Position numbers and translations under genes: made by a program. From Streptomyces sp. 3214.6 (GTDB lineage: Bacteria > Actinomycetota > Actinomycetes > Streptomycetales > Streptomycetaceae): a stretch of DNA of 64,000 bases. The DNA lies in assembly GCF_900129855.1 (NCBI RefSeq), contig NZ_LT670819.1:5828001-5892000 (forward strand), given 5' to 3'. Shown here in pieces: positions 24,418 through 33,255 of the stretch. The first letter of the stretch is position 1; each line of letters begins with the position of its first letter. A model generated the notes under the pieces. The model ran no database searches, was not told where the DNA came from, and saw only the letters and a program-made list of their open reading frames with translations.

Positions 24418-25209
24418 CTACAGGCTCGCTATGACCCGGTCCGCCAGGATGTAGACGTTCTCCTCGCCGCACGCGAAGGTCAGGGTGTAGGCGCCCGAGA
24501 TGCCCGAGCCGCCCAGCAGGAACGGGGTCTCGCCGGCCGTGAGGGCCCTGGCGAGACGTTCCGCCGTCTCGCGGTGGCCCGGCGTCATGCACAGGGTTGT
24601 GCCGTCGGCGAAGACATAGACGTCGAGCGTGCCGAGCGGGCCCGGGCGGACGTCGGTCAGCTCGATGCGGGACGCGGCCAGTTCCTCAAGGGTGGCGACG
24701 GTGCGTTCGTGATCGTTGACCATCGGTGACTGGACCGGCACGAAGTCGGGGTGGGACGGGTGGCGGCGGCGGGCCGCGGCCAGTTCGGGGGACTCCCCGG
24801 CGAACTCGTCGGCGTCCGCGGTCGGCTCGGTCACCGGCTCCAGGGGCTCCAGGCCCACGAAGTCGCTCTGCCGGGGCAGGAACAGCTCACTGTCCGGCAG
24901 GCCCAGCAGGGAGGGGGCGTCGGAGCCGTCACGCGCCTCCTGGGCGGCCCAGAAGGCGCGCGCCTCGGCGAGCTCCCGCTCCCGCTCCTCCGCGAGCGCC
25001 TCCGCCACCGCGGCGCGTATCTCAGCCGTGTCGGCGGTCGTGCGGGCGGCCGGGACCCGGCCGCGCAGCTCCGCGGCGTGGTTCTCGGCGAGCTGGGTGT
25101 GCAGGGCGGCGACCTGCCGGCGCAGCTGCAAGAGGGTGCGCAGGACGGCGACGCCCACGGCGCCCGTGGCGGCCGTGGTGACCAACAAGGCGATCGGCAT
25201 GGCGCTCAC
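24418..25209 (-). CDS. Conserved membrane-anchored protein of unknown function
   Basis: A 263-aa protein with one N-terminal membrane helix (IALLVTTAATGAVGVAVL). A coiled-coil stretch follows (LQLRRQVAALHTQLAENHAAEL through ALAEERERELAEARAFW). The C-terminal globular domain (about 165-263) contains LDVYVFADGTTLCMTPG and GISGAYTLTFACGEENVYILADRVIASL. I do not recognise the domain; homologues appear widespread in Streptomyces. GTG 25209 has GGGAG eight bases upstream. Topology suggests the coiled coil and C-domain are cytoplasmic. Confidence 0.75.
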   Translation of the reverse strand: MSAMPIALLVTTAATGAVGVAVLRTLLQLRRQVAALHTQLAENHAAELRGRVPAARTTADTAEIRAAVAEALAEERERELAEARAFWAAQEARDGSDAPSLLGLPDSELFLPRQSDFVGLEPLEPVTEPTADADEFAGESPELAAARRRHPSHPDFVPVQSPMVNDHERTVATLEELAASRIELTDVRPGPLGTLDVYVFADGTTLCMTPGHRETAERLARALTAGETPFLLGGSGISGAYTLTFACGEENVYILADRVIASL

Positions 25210-25403
25210 TGACGTACTCCCGGTTCAAAGTCGACCCCCGACTTCCTACATCAGCTTGAAGGGTGGACTATCCAGCTGTCAGTGCGTAACGTCACGAAAC
25301 GGACAGGTCTTTGGGCCTGGGGTTTGGTGTCGAACCGCGCTGAGCTGCGTAAATCCCTCCGGGAGGGAGATAGGTCACATCCTGGGGGAGATTGGATCAC
25401 AGA

Positions 25404-25442
25404 ACGGCCCGGAGTCCAGGTGTATTCCGGACTCCGGGCCGT
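25404..25442. terminator. Hairpin terminator after thiolase gene
   Basis: 14-bp perfect stem ACGGCCCGGAGTCC (25404-25417) with 25429-25442, 11-nt loop, about 40 bp beyond the thiolase stop on the minus strand. Confidence 0.88.
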
Positions 25443-25479
25443 CAACTCACCGTGGGTGCCGTGACGGTCACCGAGAGGT

Positions 25480-26700
25480 TCAGCTGAGGCGCTCGATGAC
25501 CATCGCCATGCCCTGGCCGCCGCCGACGCACATCGTCTCCAGACCGAACTGCTTGTCGTGGAACTGCAGCGAATTGATGAGCGTGCCGGTGATGCGGGCG
25601 CCCGTCATGCCGAAGGGGTGGCCGACGGCGATGGCGCCGCCGTTGACGTTCAGCTTGTCGACGTCGATGCCGAGGTCGCGGTAGGAGGGGATCACCTGCG
25701 CGGCGAACGCCTCGTTGATCTCGACCAGGTCGATGTCGTCGATGGTGAGGCCGGCGCGACGCAGCGCCTGGTTGCTGGCGTCCACCGGGCCGAGGCCCAT
25801 GATCTCGGGGGAGAGGCCGGAGACGCCGGTCGACACGATGCGGGCGAGCGGGGTCAGGCCGAGCTCGCGGGCCTTGGTGTCGCTCATGATGACGACCGCG
25901 GCGGCGCCGTCGTTCAGCGGGCAGCAGTTGCCGGCGGTGACCAGCCCGTCCGGGCGGAACACCGGCTTCAGGCCCTGGACGCCCTCCAGGGTGACCCCGG
26001 CGCGCGGACCGTCGTCCTTGGAGACGACCGTGCCGTCGGGCAGGGTGACGGGGGTGATCTCGCGCTCCCAGAAGCCGTTCTTGATGGCTTCCTCGGCGAG
26101 GTTCTGGGAACGGACGCCGAACTCGTCCATGTCCTGGCGGGTCACGCCCTTGGAGCGGGCCAGGTTCTCGGCGGTCTGCCCCATCGCGATGTAGGCGTCC
26201 GGGACGAGGCCGTCCTCGCGCGGGTCGTGCCAGGAGGTGCCCTCCTGCTCGGCGACGGCGGCCGTGCGGGCCTCCGCTTCGGCGAAGAACGGGTTGTGCG
26301 TGTCCGGCAGGCTGTCGGAGTTGCCCTTGGTGAACCGGGAGACCATCTCGACACCGGCCGAGATGAAGACGTCGCCCTCGCCGGCCTTGATGGCGTGCAG
26401 GGCCATCCGGCTGGTCTGGAGCGAGGAGGAACAGTAGCGGGTGACCGTGCAGCCGGGAAGGTGGTCCATCCCCATCTGGACGGCGACGATACGGCCCAGG
26501 TTGTTGCCCTGCTCGCCGCCCGGCAGACCGCAGCCGAGCATCAGGTCGTCGATGTCCCTCGGGTCGAGCTCGGGGACCTTGGCGAGGGCCGCCTGGATGA
26601 TCGTGGCGGTGAGGTCGTCCGGGCGCAGGTCCTTCAGGGAGCCCTTGAAAGCGCGGCCGATGGGCGAGCGGGCGGTCGAGACGATGACGGCTTCGGGCAT
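25480..26700 (-). CDS. Acetyl-CoA C-acyltransferase (thiolase)
   Basis: Thiolase of the FadA/acetyl-CoA acetyltransferase family, cleaving 3-ketoacyl-CoA in beta-oxidation or condensing acetyl-CoA. 406 aa from ATG 26700, which has GGAG shortly before it. Nucleophile Cys90 is in VTRYCSSSLQ, NEAFAAQ precedes the catalytic His of GHPFGMTGAR, and the second catalytic Cys is in CVGGGQGMAMV. The long EQEGTSWHDPREDGLVPDAYIAMGQTAENLA stretch is the loop domain of degradative thiolases. The upstream gap holds the palindrome AAGCGCTT followed by GCTT, possibly a fatty-acid-regulator site (inference). Confidence 0.93.
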   Translation of the reverse strand: MPEAVIVSTARSPIGRAFKGSLKDLRPDDLTATIIQAALAKVPELDPRDIDDLMLGCGLPGGEQGNNLGRIVAVQMGMDHLPGCTVTRYCSSSLQTSRMALHAIKAGEGDVFISAGVEMVSRFTKGNSDSLPDTHNPFFAEAEARTAAVAEQEGTSWHDPREDGLVPDAYIAMGQTAENLARSKGVTRQDMDEFGVRSQNLAEEAIKNGFWEREITPVTLPDGTVVSKDDGPRAGVTLEGVQGLKPVFRPDGLVTAGNCCPLNDGAAAVVIMSDTKARELGLTPLARIVSTGVSGLSPEIMGLGPVDASNQALRRAGLTIDDIDLVEINEAFAAQVIPSYRDLGIDVDKLNVNGGAIAVGHPFGMTGARITGTLINSLQFHDKQFGLETMCVGGGQGMAMVIERLS

Positions 26701-26842
26701 CACGGCTCCATTGGCGGGAAGGGGGTTCCGTACGGACACGGCTGCTTGGGAAGTTACCGGTACGTATGGCTTGGGTCACGCCGGTTGCGGTGTGACCCTG
26801 ACCGCACTTTCTAAGCGCTTGCTTGGTTCACCCGGGTGCGGG

Positions 26843-27874
26843 TCAGGAGGAGGGGGCGGCAGGTGTCCGCTCCGGTTCGGTCACCCGGCGGCGCCTGCGC
26901 CGCTTCAGCAGGGCCCATGGGCCCCGTGGCCCCGTCGGCATCGCTGCCGTGACTTCCGTGCCCGCCTCCGACGCCGCTTCCGCCGCTGCCCGGGCCACCG
27001 GCAGGAAACCCTCGCGGCGGGAGACGTCCGGGCGCTCCTCCTCCGCCGGCCACAGGCCGAGGGCCGCGCAGACCGTGGGCAGCACCGCCATCGCCGCCGT
27101 CGCGTACCCCTCCGCCGACGGGTGGTAGTGATCGGGGCCGAACAGCTCGCGCGGGTTCGCCTCGAACTCGGGGCCCAGCAGGTCGCCCAGCGACACCGTG
27201 CGCCCGCCCTGCTCGACCGTGCCGATCGTCTGGGCCGCCGCCAGCTGGCGGGACGCCCGGCGGGCCAGCCAGCGCAGGGGCTGCTGGACCGGCTCGATCG
27301 TGCCCAGGTCGGGGCAGGTGCCCACGACGACCTCCGCGCCGGCCGTGCGCAGCCGCCGTACCGCCGCCGACAGGTGACGGACCGAGCGGGTGGGCGGCAT
27401 ACGGTGGGTCACGTCGTTCGCGCCGATCATGATCACGCAGATGTCGGGCACCCGATCGGAGTCCCCGAGGACCAGCGCCACCTGCCGGTCCAGGTCGTCG
27501 GACTGGGCGCCCGGGAGCGCCACGTTGCGCAGTTCCACGGGGCGTTCCGCGACCGCCGCCAGGCCCGACGCCAGCAGGGCGCCCGGGGTCTGCCCGGAAC
27601 GGTTCACGCCCTGGCCCGCCGCCGTGGAGTCGCCCAGCATCGTCAGCAGCAGCGGTTCCTTGCCGGGCCCGGGGGCGTCGTAGGCGTGGCCGTAGCGGCC
27701 GTCCGCCTGCGGGACGTGCGGATGCGCCCCGTTGTTGACCTGGCGGCGCGCCAGATGCACCTCCGCCAGCACCAGCCCGACCGCCGCCGCTCCGGCCAGT
27801 CCGATGCCGCCGCCGCCGTAGGCCGCGCCGGCCGCGATGCGCCGGGCCACTCTCGCCCTCGACATGCTCGTCAT
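26843..27874 (-). CDS. SGNH/GDSL-family hydrolase (secreted or membrane-anchored esterase)
   Basis: Esterase/lipase fold with the four SGNH blocks: LLLTMLGDSTAAGQGV (block I, nucleophile Ser), LPGAQSDDL (II), IMIGANDVTH (III, oxyanion Asn) and DHYHPSAEGY (V, Asp-His). The N-terminus (ARVARRIAAGAAYGGGGIGLAGAAAVGLVLAEV) is a signal anchor. The C-terminal 60 residues are basic and low complexity (KRRRRRR). I start at ATG 27874 (MTSMSRARV). An alternative is ATG 27865. Substrate could be an acyl lipid or acetylated glycan. It is divergent from cystathionine beta-synthase, with about 160 bp between starts. Confidence 0.88.
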   Translation of the reverse strand: MTSMSRARVARRIAAGAAYGGGGIGLAGAAAVGLVLAEVHLARRQVNNGAHPHVPQADGRYGHAYDAPGPGKEPLLLTMLGDSTAAGQGVNRSGQTPGALLASGLAAVAERPVELRNVALPGAQSDDLDRQVALVLGDSDRVPDICVIMIGANDVTHRMPPTRSVRHLSAAVRRLRTAGAEVVVGTCPDLGTIEPVQQPLRWLARRASRQLAAAQTIGTVEQGGRTVSLGDLLGPEFEANPRELFGPDHYHPSAEGYATAAMAVLPTVCAALGLWPAEEERPDVSRREGFLPVARAAAEAASEAGTEVTAAMPTGPRGPWALLKRRRRRRVTEPERTPAAPSS

Positions 27875-28035
27875 GCCTCGACGCCACCTCCTCGTGTCCG
27901 TACACCCACTCCTTGCCCCGTACGGGGCGTCGCCCAATCTCCACCAGGAGTGAACGTGCCGCCCCGGCCGCGACCCGGCCCGTAGGCTGGCTTCACCACT
28001 ACGACCACTGTTTTTGCAAGCAACCGGAGACAACG

Positions 28036-29424
28036 GTGCGATTCCACGACTCGATGATCAGCCTCGTCGGCAACACCCCGCTGGTGAAGCTCAACAGCGT
28101 GACCAAGGGCATCCAGGCGACCGTCCTGGCCAAGGTGGAGTACTTCAACCCGGGCGGTTCCGTGAAGGACCGCATCGCCCTGCGCATGATCGAGGCCGCA
28201 GAGCAGAGCGGGGAGCTCAAGCCGGGCGGCACGATCGTCGAGCCGACCAGCGGGAATACCGGGGTCGGGCTGGCCATCGTGGCGCAGCAGAAGGGGTACA
28301 AGTGCATCTTCGTGTGCCCCGACAAGGTGTCCACGGACAAGATCAACGTGCTGCGGGCGTACGGCGCCGAGGTCGTCGTCTGCCCGACCGCCGTGGACCC
28401 CGAGCACCCGGACTCGTACTACAACGTCTCCGACCGGCTGGTGCGGGAGACGCCGGGGGCGTGGAAGCCCGACCAGTACTCCAACGCGAACAACCCGCTC
28501 TCCCACTACCACTCCACCGGCCCCGAGCTGTGGGAGCAGACGGAGGGCAGGATCACCCACTTCGTGGCGGGCGTCGGCACCGGCGGCACCATCTCCGGCA
28601 CCGGCCGCTATCTGAAGGACGCCAGTGAGGGCCGGGTGCAGGTCGTCGGCGCCGACCCCGAGGGCTCGGTGTACTCCGGCGGGTCCGGGCGGCCGTACCT
28701 CGTCGAGGGCGTCGGCGAGGACTTCTGGCCGACCGCCTACGACCGGACCGTCGCCGACGAGATCGTCGCGGTGTCCGACAAGGACTCCTTCCAGATGACC
28801 CGCCGGCTCGCCAAGGAGGAGGGGCTGCTGGTCGGCGGCTCCTGCGGGATGGCCGTCGTCGCCGCGCTGCGGGTCGCCGAGCGGCTCGGCCCGGACGACG
28901 TCGTGGTGGTCCTGCTGCCCGACAGCGGTCGCGGCTACCTCTCCAAGATCTTCAACGACGAGTGGATGGCGGACTACGGCTTCCTGGAGGACGAGGGTCC
29001 CAGCGCCCGTGTCGCCGACGTCCTCAACGACAAGGCGCACGGCTCCATCCCGTCCCTCGTCCACATGCACCCGGACGAGACCGTCGGCCAGGCCATCGAG
29101 GTGCTGCGCGAGTACGGCGTCTCGCAGATGCCGATCGTGAAGCCGGGCGCCGGTCATCCCGACGTCATGGCGGCGGAGGTCGTGGGCTCGGTCGTCGAGC
29201 GCGAGCTGCTCGACGCGCTGTTCACCCAGCGGGCCTCGCTCTCCGACCCGCTGGAGAAGCACATGTCGGCCCCGCTGCCGCAGGTCGGCTCCGGTGAGCC
29301 GGTCGGCGACCTGATGTCGGTGCTCGGCAGCGCCGACGCGGCGATCGTCCTCGTCGAGGGCAAGCCCACCGGGGTCGTCAGCCGCCAGGACCTGCTCGCC
29401 TTCCTGGCCAAGGGCGGGAAGTAA
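28036..29424 (+). CDS. Cystathionine beta-synthase with CBS-domain pair
   Basis: PLP enzyme condensing serine (or O-acetylserine) with homocysteine to cystathionine in reverse transsulfuration. The catalytic core is residues 1-320: GGSVKDR with the PLP lysine at 44, the substrate loop TSGNTG (71-76), the phosphate-cradle GVGTGGTISGTG, and PDSGRGYLSKIFNDEW. Residues about 335-460 are two CBS motifs (LVHMHPDETVGQAIEVLREYGVSQMPIV; VLGSADAAIVLVEGKPTGVVSRQDLLAFL) that probably bind an adenosyl ligand. The CBS pair distinguishes it from plain cysteine synthase. GTG start; 462 aa is typical. Confidence 0.93.
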   Translation: MRFHDSMISLVGNTPLVKLNSVTKGIQATVLAKVEYFNPGGSVKDRIALRMIEAAEQSGELKPGGTIVEPTSGNTGVGLAIVAQQKGYKCIFVCPDKVSTDKINVLRAYGAEVVVCPTAVDPEHPDSYYNVSDRLVRETPGAWKPDQYSNANNPLSHYHSTGPELWEQTEGRITHFVAGVGTGGTISGTGRYLKDASEGRVQVVGADPEGSVYSGGSGRPYLVEGVGEDFWPTAYDRTVADEIVAVSDKDSFQMTRRLAKEEGLLVGGSCGMAVVAALRVAERLGPDDVVVVLLPDSGRGYLSKIFNDEWMADYGFLEDEGPSARVADVLNDKAHGSIPSLVHMHPDETVGQAIEVLREYGVSQMPIVKPGAGHPDVMAAEVVGSVVERELLDALFTQRASLSDPLEKHMSAPLPQVGSGEPVGDLMSVLGSADAAIVLVEGKPTGVVSRQDLLAFLAKGGK

Positions 29425-29561
29425 CTTCCGGGGGCCGGGAGCCGGAACCTCCGGGAAACCTCCGGTGAACGGCCCCTCCGGGCGGGGAACTTCCGTTTGC
29501 CCACCAAAACAGTGGACTTCGTGGAAGTGGTACGAGCGCGTCACGTCCGCGCAGCACTCGC

Positions 29562-30059
29562 TTAACACGCGTCCTGCATATTTATGGGTGTCGGCAGGGC
29601 GGGAGCGGCTCCCCGCCCCACCGGCACCAAAACGGCGTCACGGACCTCCGGAGCGGCTCCCGGACCTCCACCGACGCCACGGACGCGCAGCCCGGCCTGA
29701 CCCGGCCCGCGTCCCTCGCGGGGACCGCCGTCGTCCCGCCCCCCGGTATCGGGGGTGCGGCGGTCCCCGCGAAAGCTTTTCCGGAGCCTGTCGACGCCCT
29801 CGACGACGGACCCCACGCCACCTGGGTCAGCGACCCGCGGTACGAGGACGTGAGCATCCCCGAGCTCATGTGCGTGGACAACGCGGCCGACGAGGACGAG
29901 CAGCTCACCCACCTGTTCCTCGCCGACGCCCACGCCATGGCGGGCGCGGAGCACTCGACGTCTCAGGTGCGGTTCGTGGCTTCGGGGGCGGGTGACGTCG
30001 TCCAACTGCCCAGCAGTGCCAGGCGTTCCGCGGTGTCCGAGCCCGGCTGGGGGGTGTAG
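29562..30059 (+). pseudogene. Start-less coding stretch, possible pseudogene
   Basis: The 538 bp after cystathionine beta-synthase are not empty. One plus-strand frame is open from 29469 to a stop at 30057-30059. From about 29587 to 29960 it has the near-total G/C third positions of a real gene, encoding acidic text such as AKAFPEPVDALDDGPHATW and LMCVDNAADEDEQLTHLFL. No ATG, GTG or TTG exists in this frame before 29850. An ATG at 29584 lies in another frame that stops after 38 codons, so one frameshift would join it to the coding frame. The last 97 bp overlap the convergent XRE gene. I read it as a frameshifted or decayed gene; a rare start codon is the alternative. No family recognised. Confidence 0.4.
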
Positions 30060-30808
30060 ACCAGGAGGGACTGGTTCGGGTCCTCCGCGATGGTCAGGGT
30101 TTCGTAGGGGAAGGTCAGCGGGCCCGCTACCGGGTGCTGGACGCGTTTCACGCCGTAGGCGCAGGCCCGGACCGGGTGGTCGGCCCACAGGCGGCGGAAG
30201 TCCTCGCTCTTCAGGGAGAGTTCGCCGACGAGCGAGGTCAGCCGGCGGTCCTCCTGGTGGTGGCCCGCCTGCATCCGCAGATGCGCGACGCACTGGACGG
30301 CCACCGCCGACCACTCCGGGTAGAAGTCGCGGGAGGCGGGGTCGAGGAAGACGTGCCGCGGGATGTTGCGGCCGTCCGGCGTGCTCCTGCTGTAGCCGAA
30401 GACGGCGTCGGCGAGCGCGTTCCACGCCAGCACGTCCATCCGGACGTCCACGACGAACGCGGGGGTGCGCTCCATGCTGTCGAGCAGCAACTGCACGCCC
30501 GCGCGCACGCGGGGCGTGGCACAGCCCCCGGACGGCTTGCGGGGGCGCGCGACGGCGTGCAGGTAGGCGCGCTCCGTGTCGTCCAGGCGCAGGACGCGGG
30601 CCACGGCGTCCAGGACCGTGTCGCTGACGCTCGGCCCCCGGCCCTGTTCCAGGCGGATGTAGTAGTCGACGCTCACTCCGGCGAGCTGCGCCACCTCCTC
30701 GCGGCGCAGTCCGGGGACGCGCCGGCGCCCGTGCGAGGGCAGTCCGACCTCCTCCGGCTGGATGCGAGCACGGCGTGAGCGCAGAAAGTCTCCAAGGTCC
30801 CCGTCCAT
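29963..30808 (-). CDS. XRE-family regulator with MmyB-like ligand domain
   Basis: DNA-binding repressor/activator. Residues 1-75 are the helix-turn-helix (GLRREEVAQLAGVSVDYYIRLEQGRGPSVSDTVLDAVARVL). The rest (about 95-281) is the MmyB-like PAS-fold domain, recognisable by PAFVVDVRMDVLAWNALADAVFG and DFYPEWSAVAVQCVAHLR. Such regulators usually sit divergent to a short-chain dehydrogenase and control it, as here. In the family the ligand domain can bind fatty acids. ATG 30808 chosen; upstream in-frame starts would add up to 11 residues. The 3' end overlaps the start-less frame described above. Confidence 0.88.
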   Translation of the reverse strand: MDGDLGDFLRSRRARIQPEEVGLPSHGRRRVPGLRREEVAQLAGVSVDYYIRLEQGRGPSVSDTVLDAVARVLRLDDTERAYLHAVARPRKPSGGCATPRVRAGVQLLLDSMERTPAFVVDVRMDVLAWNALADAVFGYSRSTPDGRNIPRHVFLDPASRDFYPEWSAVAVQCVAHLRMQAGHHQEDRRLTSLVGELSLKSEDFRRLWADHPVRACAYGVKRVQHPVAGPLTFPYETLTIAEDPNQSLLVYTPQPGSDTAERLALLGSWTTSPAPEATNRT

Positions 30809-30855
30809 GGGTTCGATCGTAGAGGAGGGCCTCGATCCCAACCTGGTACTGGCAG

Positions 30856-30880
30856 ACCCAGGAAAAGCTCATCCCTGGGT
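30856..30880. promoter_or_regulatory. Candidate operator between XRE and SDR genes
   Basis: ACCCAGG (30856-30862) and CCTGGGT (30874-30880) are perfect inverted arms 18 bp apart (start to start), midway between the divergent starts. This is the expected position for autoregulation by the adjacent XRE protein. Confidence 0.45.
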
Positions 30881-30954
30881 GGGGCCGTGGCCGGCGGTGA
30901 GAGTGGTGTGTGTCGCCGGGGAGACGCCCCGGCTCACCTTCCCAGGAGCAACAG

Positions 30955-31752
30955 ATGTCGTACGAGAACCAGAACGGCAACCAGTACGCGAGCCCTTACG
31001 CGAGCCTTGCCGGTCGTACCGCCGTCGTCACCGGCGCCGCCAGCGGGATCGGGGAGGCGGTGGCCGTGCTGCTCGCCGCCTCGGGTGCCCGGGTCGCGCT
31101 GCTGGCCCGGCGCGGGGACCGGCTGGAGGCGGTCGTGGAGAAGATCCGCGCCGACGGCGGCGAGGCCCTCGCGGTCGTCGCCGATGTCACCGACGACGCG
31201 TCGGTGACATCGGCCGCGGGCCGGATCCGGGAGGCCTACGGGAGCGTCGACCTGGTCGTCAACAACGCCGGCGTGATGCTGCCGAACCCGGTCGACGCCG
31301 GCCGGATGGACGAGTGGCAGCGGATGCTCGACACCAACGTCACCGGGGTGCTGCGGGTGATCCGCGCCTTCACCGGCGACCTGGTGGGCGCCGCCGCCGA
31401 GGGCCGCAGCGCCGACCTGGTGAACGTGTCGTCCATCGGCGCGCACATCACCTTCCCCAACTACGCCGTGTACGGCGCGACGAAGGCCGCCGTCACCTAC
31501 CTCTCGCAGTCCCTGCGCACCGAGTTCGGGCCCCGGGACGTGCGGGTCACCAACGTGGAGCCGGGGCTGACCGAGACCGAGCTGGCGACGCACCTCGACA
31601 ACGACGACCTGGCCGGACAGTTGGACGGCTTGTTCGGCGCGATCGGCGCGCTGTCGTCGGCGGAGATCGCCGACGTCGTCGCCTATGCGACCAGCCGCCC
31701 CCGGCACGTCAACCTGCGGCAGATCATGGTGCTGCCGACCCGGCAGGCGTGA
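30955..31752 (+). CDS. Short-chain dehydrogenase/reductase
   Basis: Classical SDR of 265 aa with an extra 17-residue Asn/Tyr-rich N-terminus. It has the cofactor motif TGAASGIGEA, an NNAGVM segment, catalytic Ser in VNVSSIG and the YGATK Tyr-Lys pair. The residues after the second strand (LLARRGDRLE) suggest preference for NADP(H). Start ATG follows AGGAGCAACAG. The substrate is unknown; the divergent XRE/MmyB regulator implies ligand-induced expression. Confidence 0.9.
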   Translation: MSYENQNGNQYASPYASLAGRTAVVTGAASGIGEAVAVLLAASGARVALLARRGDRLEAVVEKIRADGGEALAVVADVTDDASVTSAAGRIREAYGSVDLVVNNAGVMLPNPVDAGRMDEWQRMLDTNVTGVLRVIRAFTGDLVGAAAEGRSADLVNVSSIGAHITFPNYAVYGATKAAVTYLSQSLRTEFGPRDVRVTNVEPGLTETELATHLDNDDLAGQLDGLFGAIGALSSAEIADVVAYATSRPRHVNLRQIMVLPTRQA

Positions 31753-31768
31753 GGCCAGGCCCGACGGT

Positions 31769-32200
31769 TCAGTCCTTCCAGTCGTCGCCCTTGCCGGCGG
31801 ACCGGCGCCGCCGGCCGGAGAGCAGCTCGGGGTTGGTGCGGACGGCCTGGAGGAAGTTCACGCCGACGATGCCGACCCAGGCGGCGAGCACGCCCGGGAA
31901 GTTCGCCAAGCCGCCGCCGATCGCCGACAGCGGGATCGCCAGGATCAGCGAGACGATGGCGAACCCGAAGCGGTCGCCCCAGGAGTCGGTGGGCTTCGGC
32001 GCCCGGGAGCCCCGCGCGGCCACCATCTGCTGCTCGGCCAGCTGCCTGCGCACCCGGCGCTCCACCGCACTGTCGATGCGCTGGTCGACCTTCTCCAGGA
32101 ACGAGTCCACCAGCGCGGACTCGTACTCCTCGCCCAGTTCCCTGCGTGTCTGCAAGGTGGCGTCGAGTTCCTTCTTCAGGTCCGTGTCCCGCGCGTCCAT
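31769..32200 (-). CDS. Conserved integral membrane protein
   Basis: A 143-aa protein with a long N-terminal amphipathic/coiled-coil region (TDLKKELDATLQTRRELGEEYESALVDSFLEKVDQRIDSAVERRVRRQL) followed by two hydrophobic helices (FGFAIVSLILAIPLSAI; GVLAAWVGIVGVNFL) and a basic end. I recognise it as a conserved actinobacterial membrane protein without assigned function. ATG 32200 has GGAGACGGCC before it. It is convergent with the SDR, 16 bp apart, with no obvious terminator. Confidence 0.8.
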   Translation of the reverse strand: MDARDTDLKKELDATLQTRRELGEEYESALVDSFLEKVDQRIDSAVERRVRRQLAEQQMVAARGSRAPKPTDSWGDRFGFAIVSLILAIPLSAIGGGLANFPGVLAAWVGIVGVNFLQAVRTNPELLSGRRRRSAGKGDDWKD

Positions 32201-32310
32201 GGCCGTCTCCCATCCCGTCATGGACACCAAGGTTAGGGAGCCGGGACGCCCGCCGCACTGGGGATAGCCCCCCACTGCGGGGTCGGGTCCGCAGGCGGGT
32301 CAGGTCCGGC

Positions 32311-33243
32311 TCACTTCGCCAGCCCGTGCTGTTTCGCATAGGTGTTCGCCACGTCCTCCGGGTCCTTCTTGTCCTTGTCGACCTGGCGGTTGAGCTCGGT
32401 GAGCTGCTCGGTGGTGAGGACGTTGCCGAGCCGCGCGAGGGCCTTGCGGACGGTGTCGTCGGCCTTGCGGTCGGCGATCAGCGGCACGATGTGCTGGCTC
32501 GGGATGAGGTTCTCGGGGTCGGCCAGCACCACCCAGTCGTTGGCCTCGATGTCGGTGTCGGTGGTGAAGAGGTTCGCCACGTCCACGTCGCCCTTCTTCA
32601 GGGCGCCCTTGACCAGCGGGCCGTCGGAGTCCAGCGACTTGAACTCCTTGAACTCGACGCCGTACACGTCCTTCAGCCCGACCACGCCCACCTGACGCTT
32701 CTTGACCTCGGGGGCCGCGCCGATGACCAGCTTGCCGTTCTGCTTCTTCAGGTCGGCGAGGGAGGTCAGGCCGTACTTCTTCGCCGTCTCGCGGGTGACG
32801 ACGAAGGCGTCGGAGTCCTCGGCCGTGCCGTACGGCAGCACCTGAAGGCCGCTGGGCAGTGCGAGGGTGAGGGCGTTCTGCATCGCGCCCTCCTCGGCGG
32901 CCGTGGCCTTCGGGTCGAGGTAGTTGAGCAGGGCGCCCTGGTACTCGGGCAGCAGGTCGATGTCGCCGCCCCGGAGCGCGGGGATCACGATCTCGCGGGT
33001 GCCGAGGTTGGGGCGGACCTTCACCTTCACCCCGGCCTGTTCCAGGACGGCCGCGTAGAGGTAGCCCAGCACCTGGTTCTCGGTGAAGTTGGCGGTGCCG
33101 ATGGTGACCCCGTCCTTGCTGGAGCCGCCGCCACCGGAGGCGGCGCCGCCGTTGTCGAGGGAGGTGATGCCGCTCGCGCAGGCGGTCAGGGCGGGGACGG
33201 TCGCGGCCGCGAACAGGCCGCCGAGGATCGTGCGTCGGTTCAT
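32311..33243 (-). CDS. Substrate-binding lipoprotein of OpuC/EgtU-type quaternary-amine ABC importer
   Basis: Periplasmic-type binding protein tethered by a lipid. Residues 1-22 are a lipoprotein signal with lipobox LTAC; the mature part has the OpuAC fold, beginning VTIGTANFTENQVLGYLYAAVLEQAG with DIDLLPEYQGALLNYL and DVANLFTTDTDIEANDWVVL. In OpuBC/OpuCC and the ergothioneine binder EgtU, substrates with a trimethylammonium group sit in an aromatic cage; the aromatic residues here (Tyr in PEYQG and others) are compatible. It is last in a four-gene operon (ATPase, two permeases, binding protein). The substrate could be betaine, choline, carnitine, or a trimethylated histidine derivative; see the lyase divergent from this operon. 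Confidence 0.9.
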   Translation of the reverse strand: MNRRTILGGLFAAATVPALTACASGITSLDNGGAASGGGGSSKDGVTIGTANFTENQVLGYLYAAVLEQAGVKVKVRPNLGTREIVIPALRGGDIDLLPEYQGALLNYLDPKATAAEEGAMQNALTLALPSGLQVLPYGTAEDSDAFVVTRETAKKYGLTSLADLKKQNGKLVIGAAPEVKKRQVGVVGLKDVYGVEFKEFKSLDSDGPLVKGALKKGDVDVANLFTTDTDIEANDWVVLADPENLIPSQHIVPLIADRKADDTVRKALARLGNVLTTEQLTELNRQVDKDKKDPEDVANTYAKQHGLAK

Positions 33244-33255
33244 TTCGCTGTTTCC

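Noticed and set aside
29582..29938. Minus-strand frame in the gap after cystathionine beta-synthase
   Set aside because: Ser-rich shadow with poor third-position GC; the plus strand carries the coding bias.
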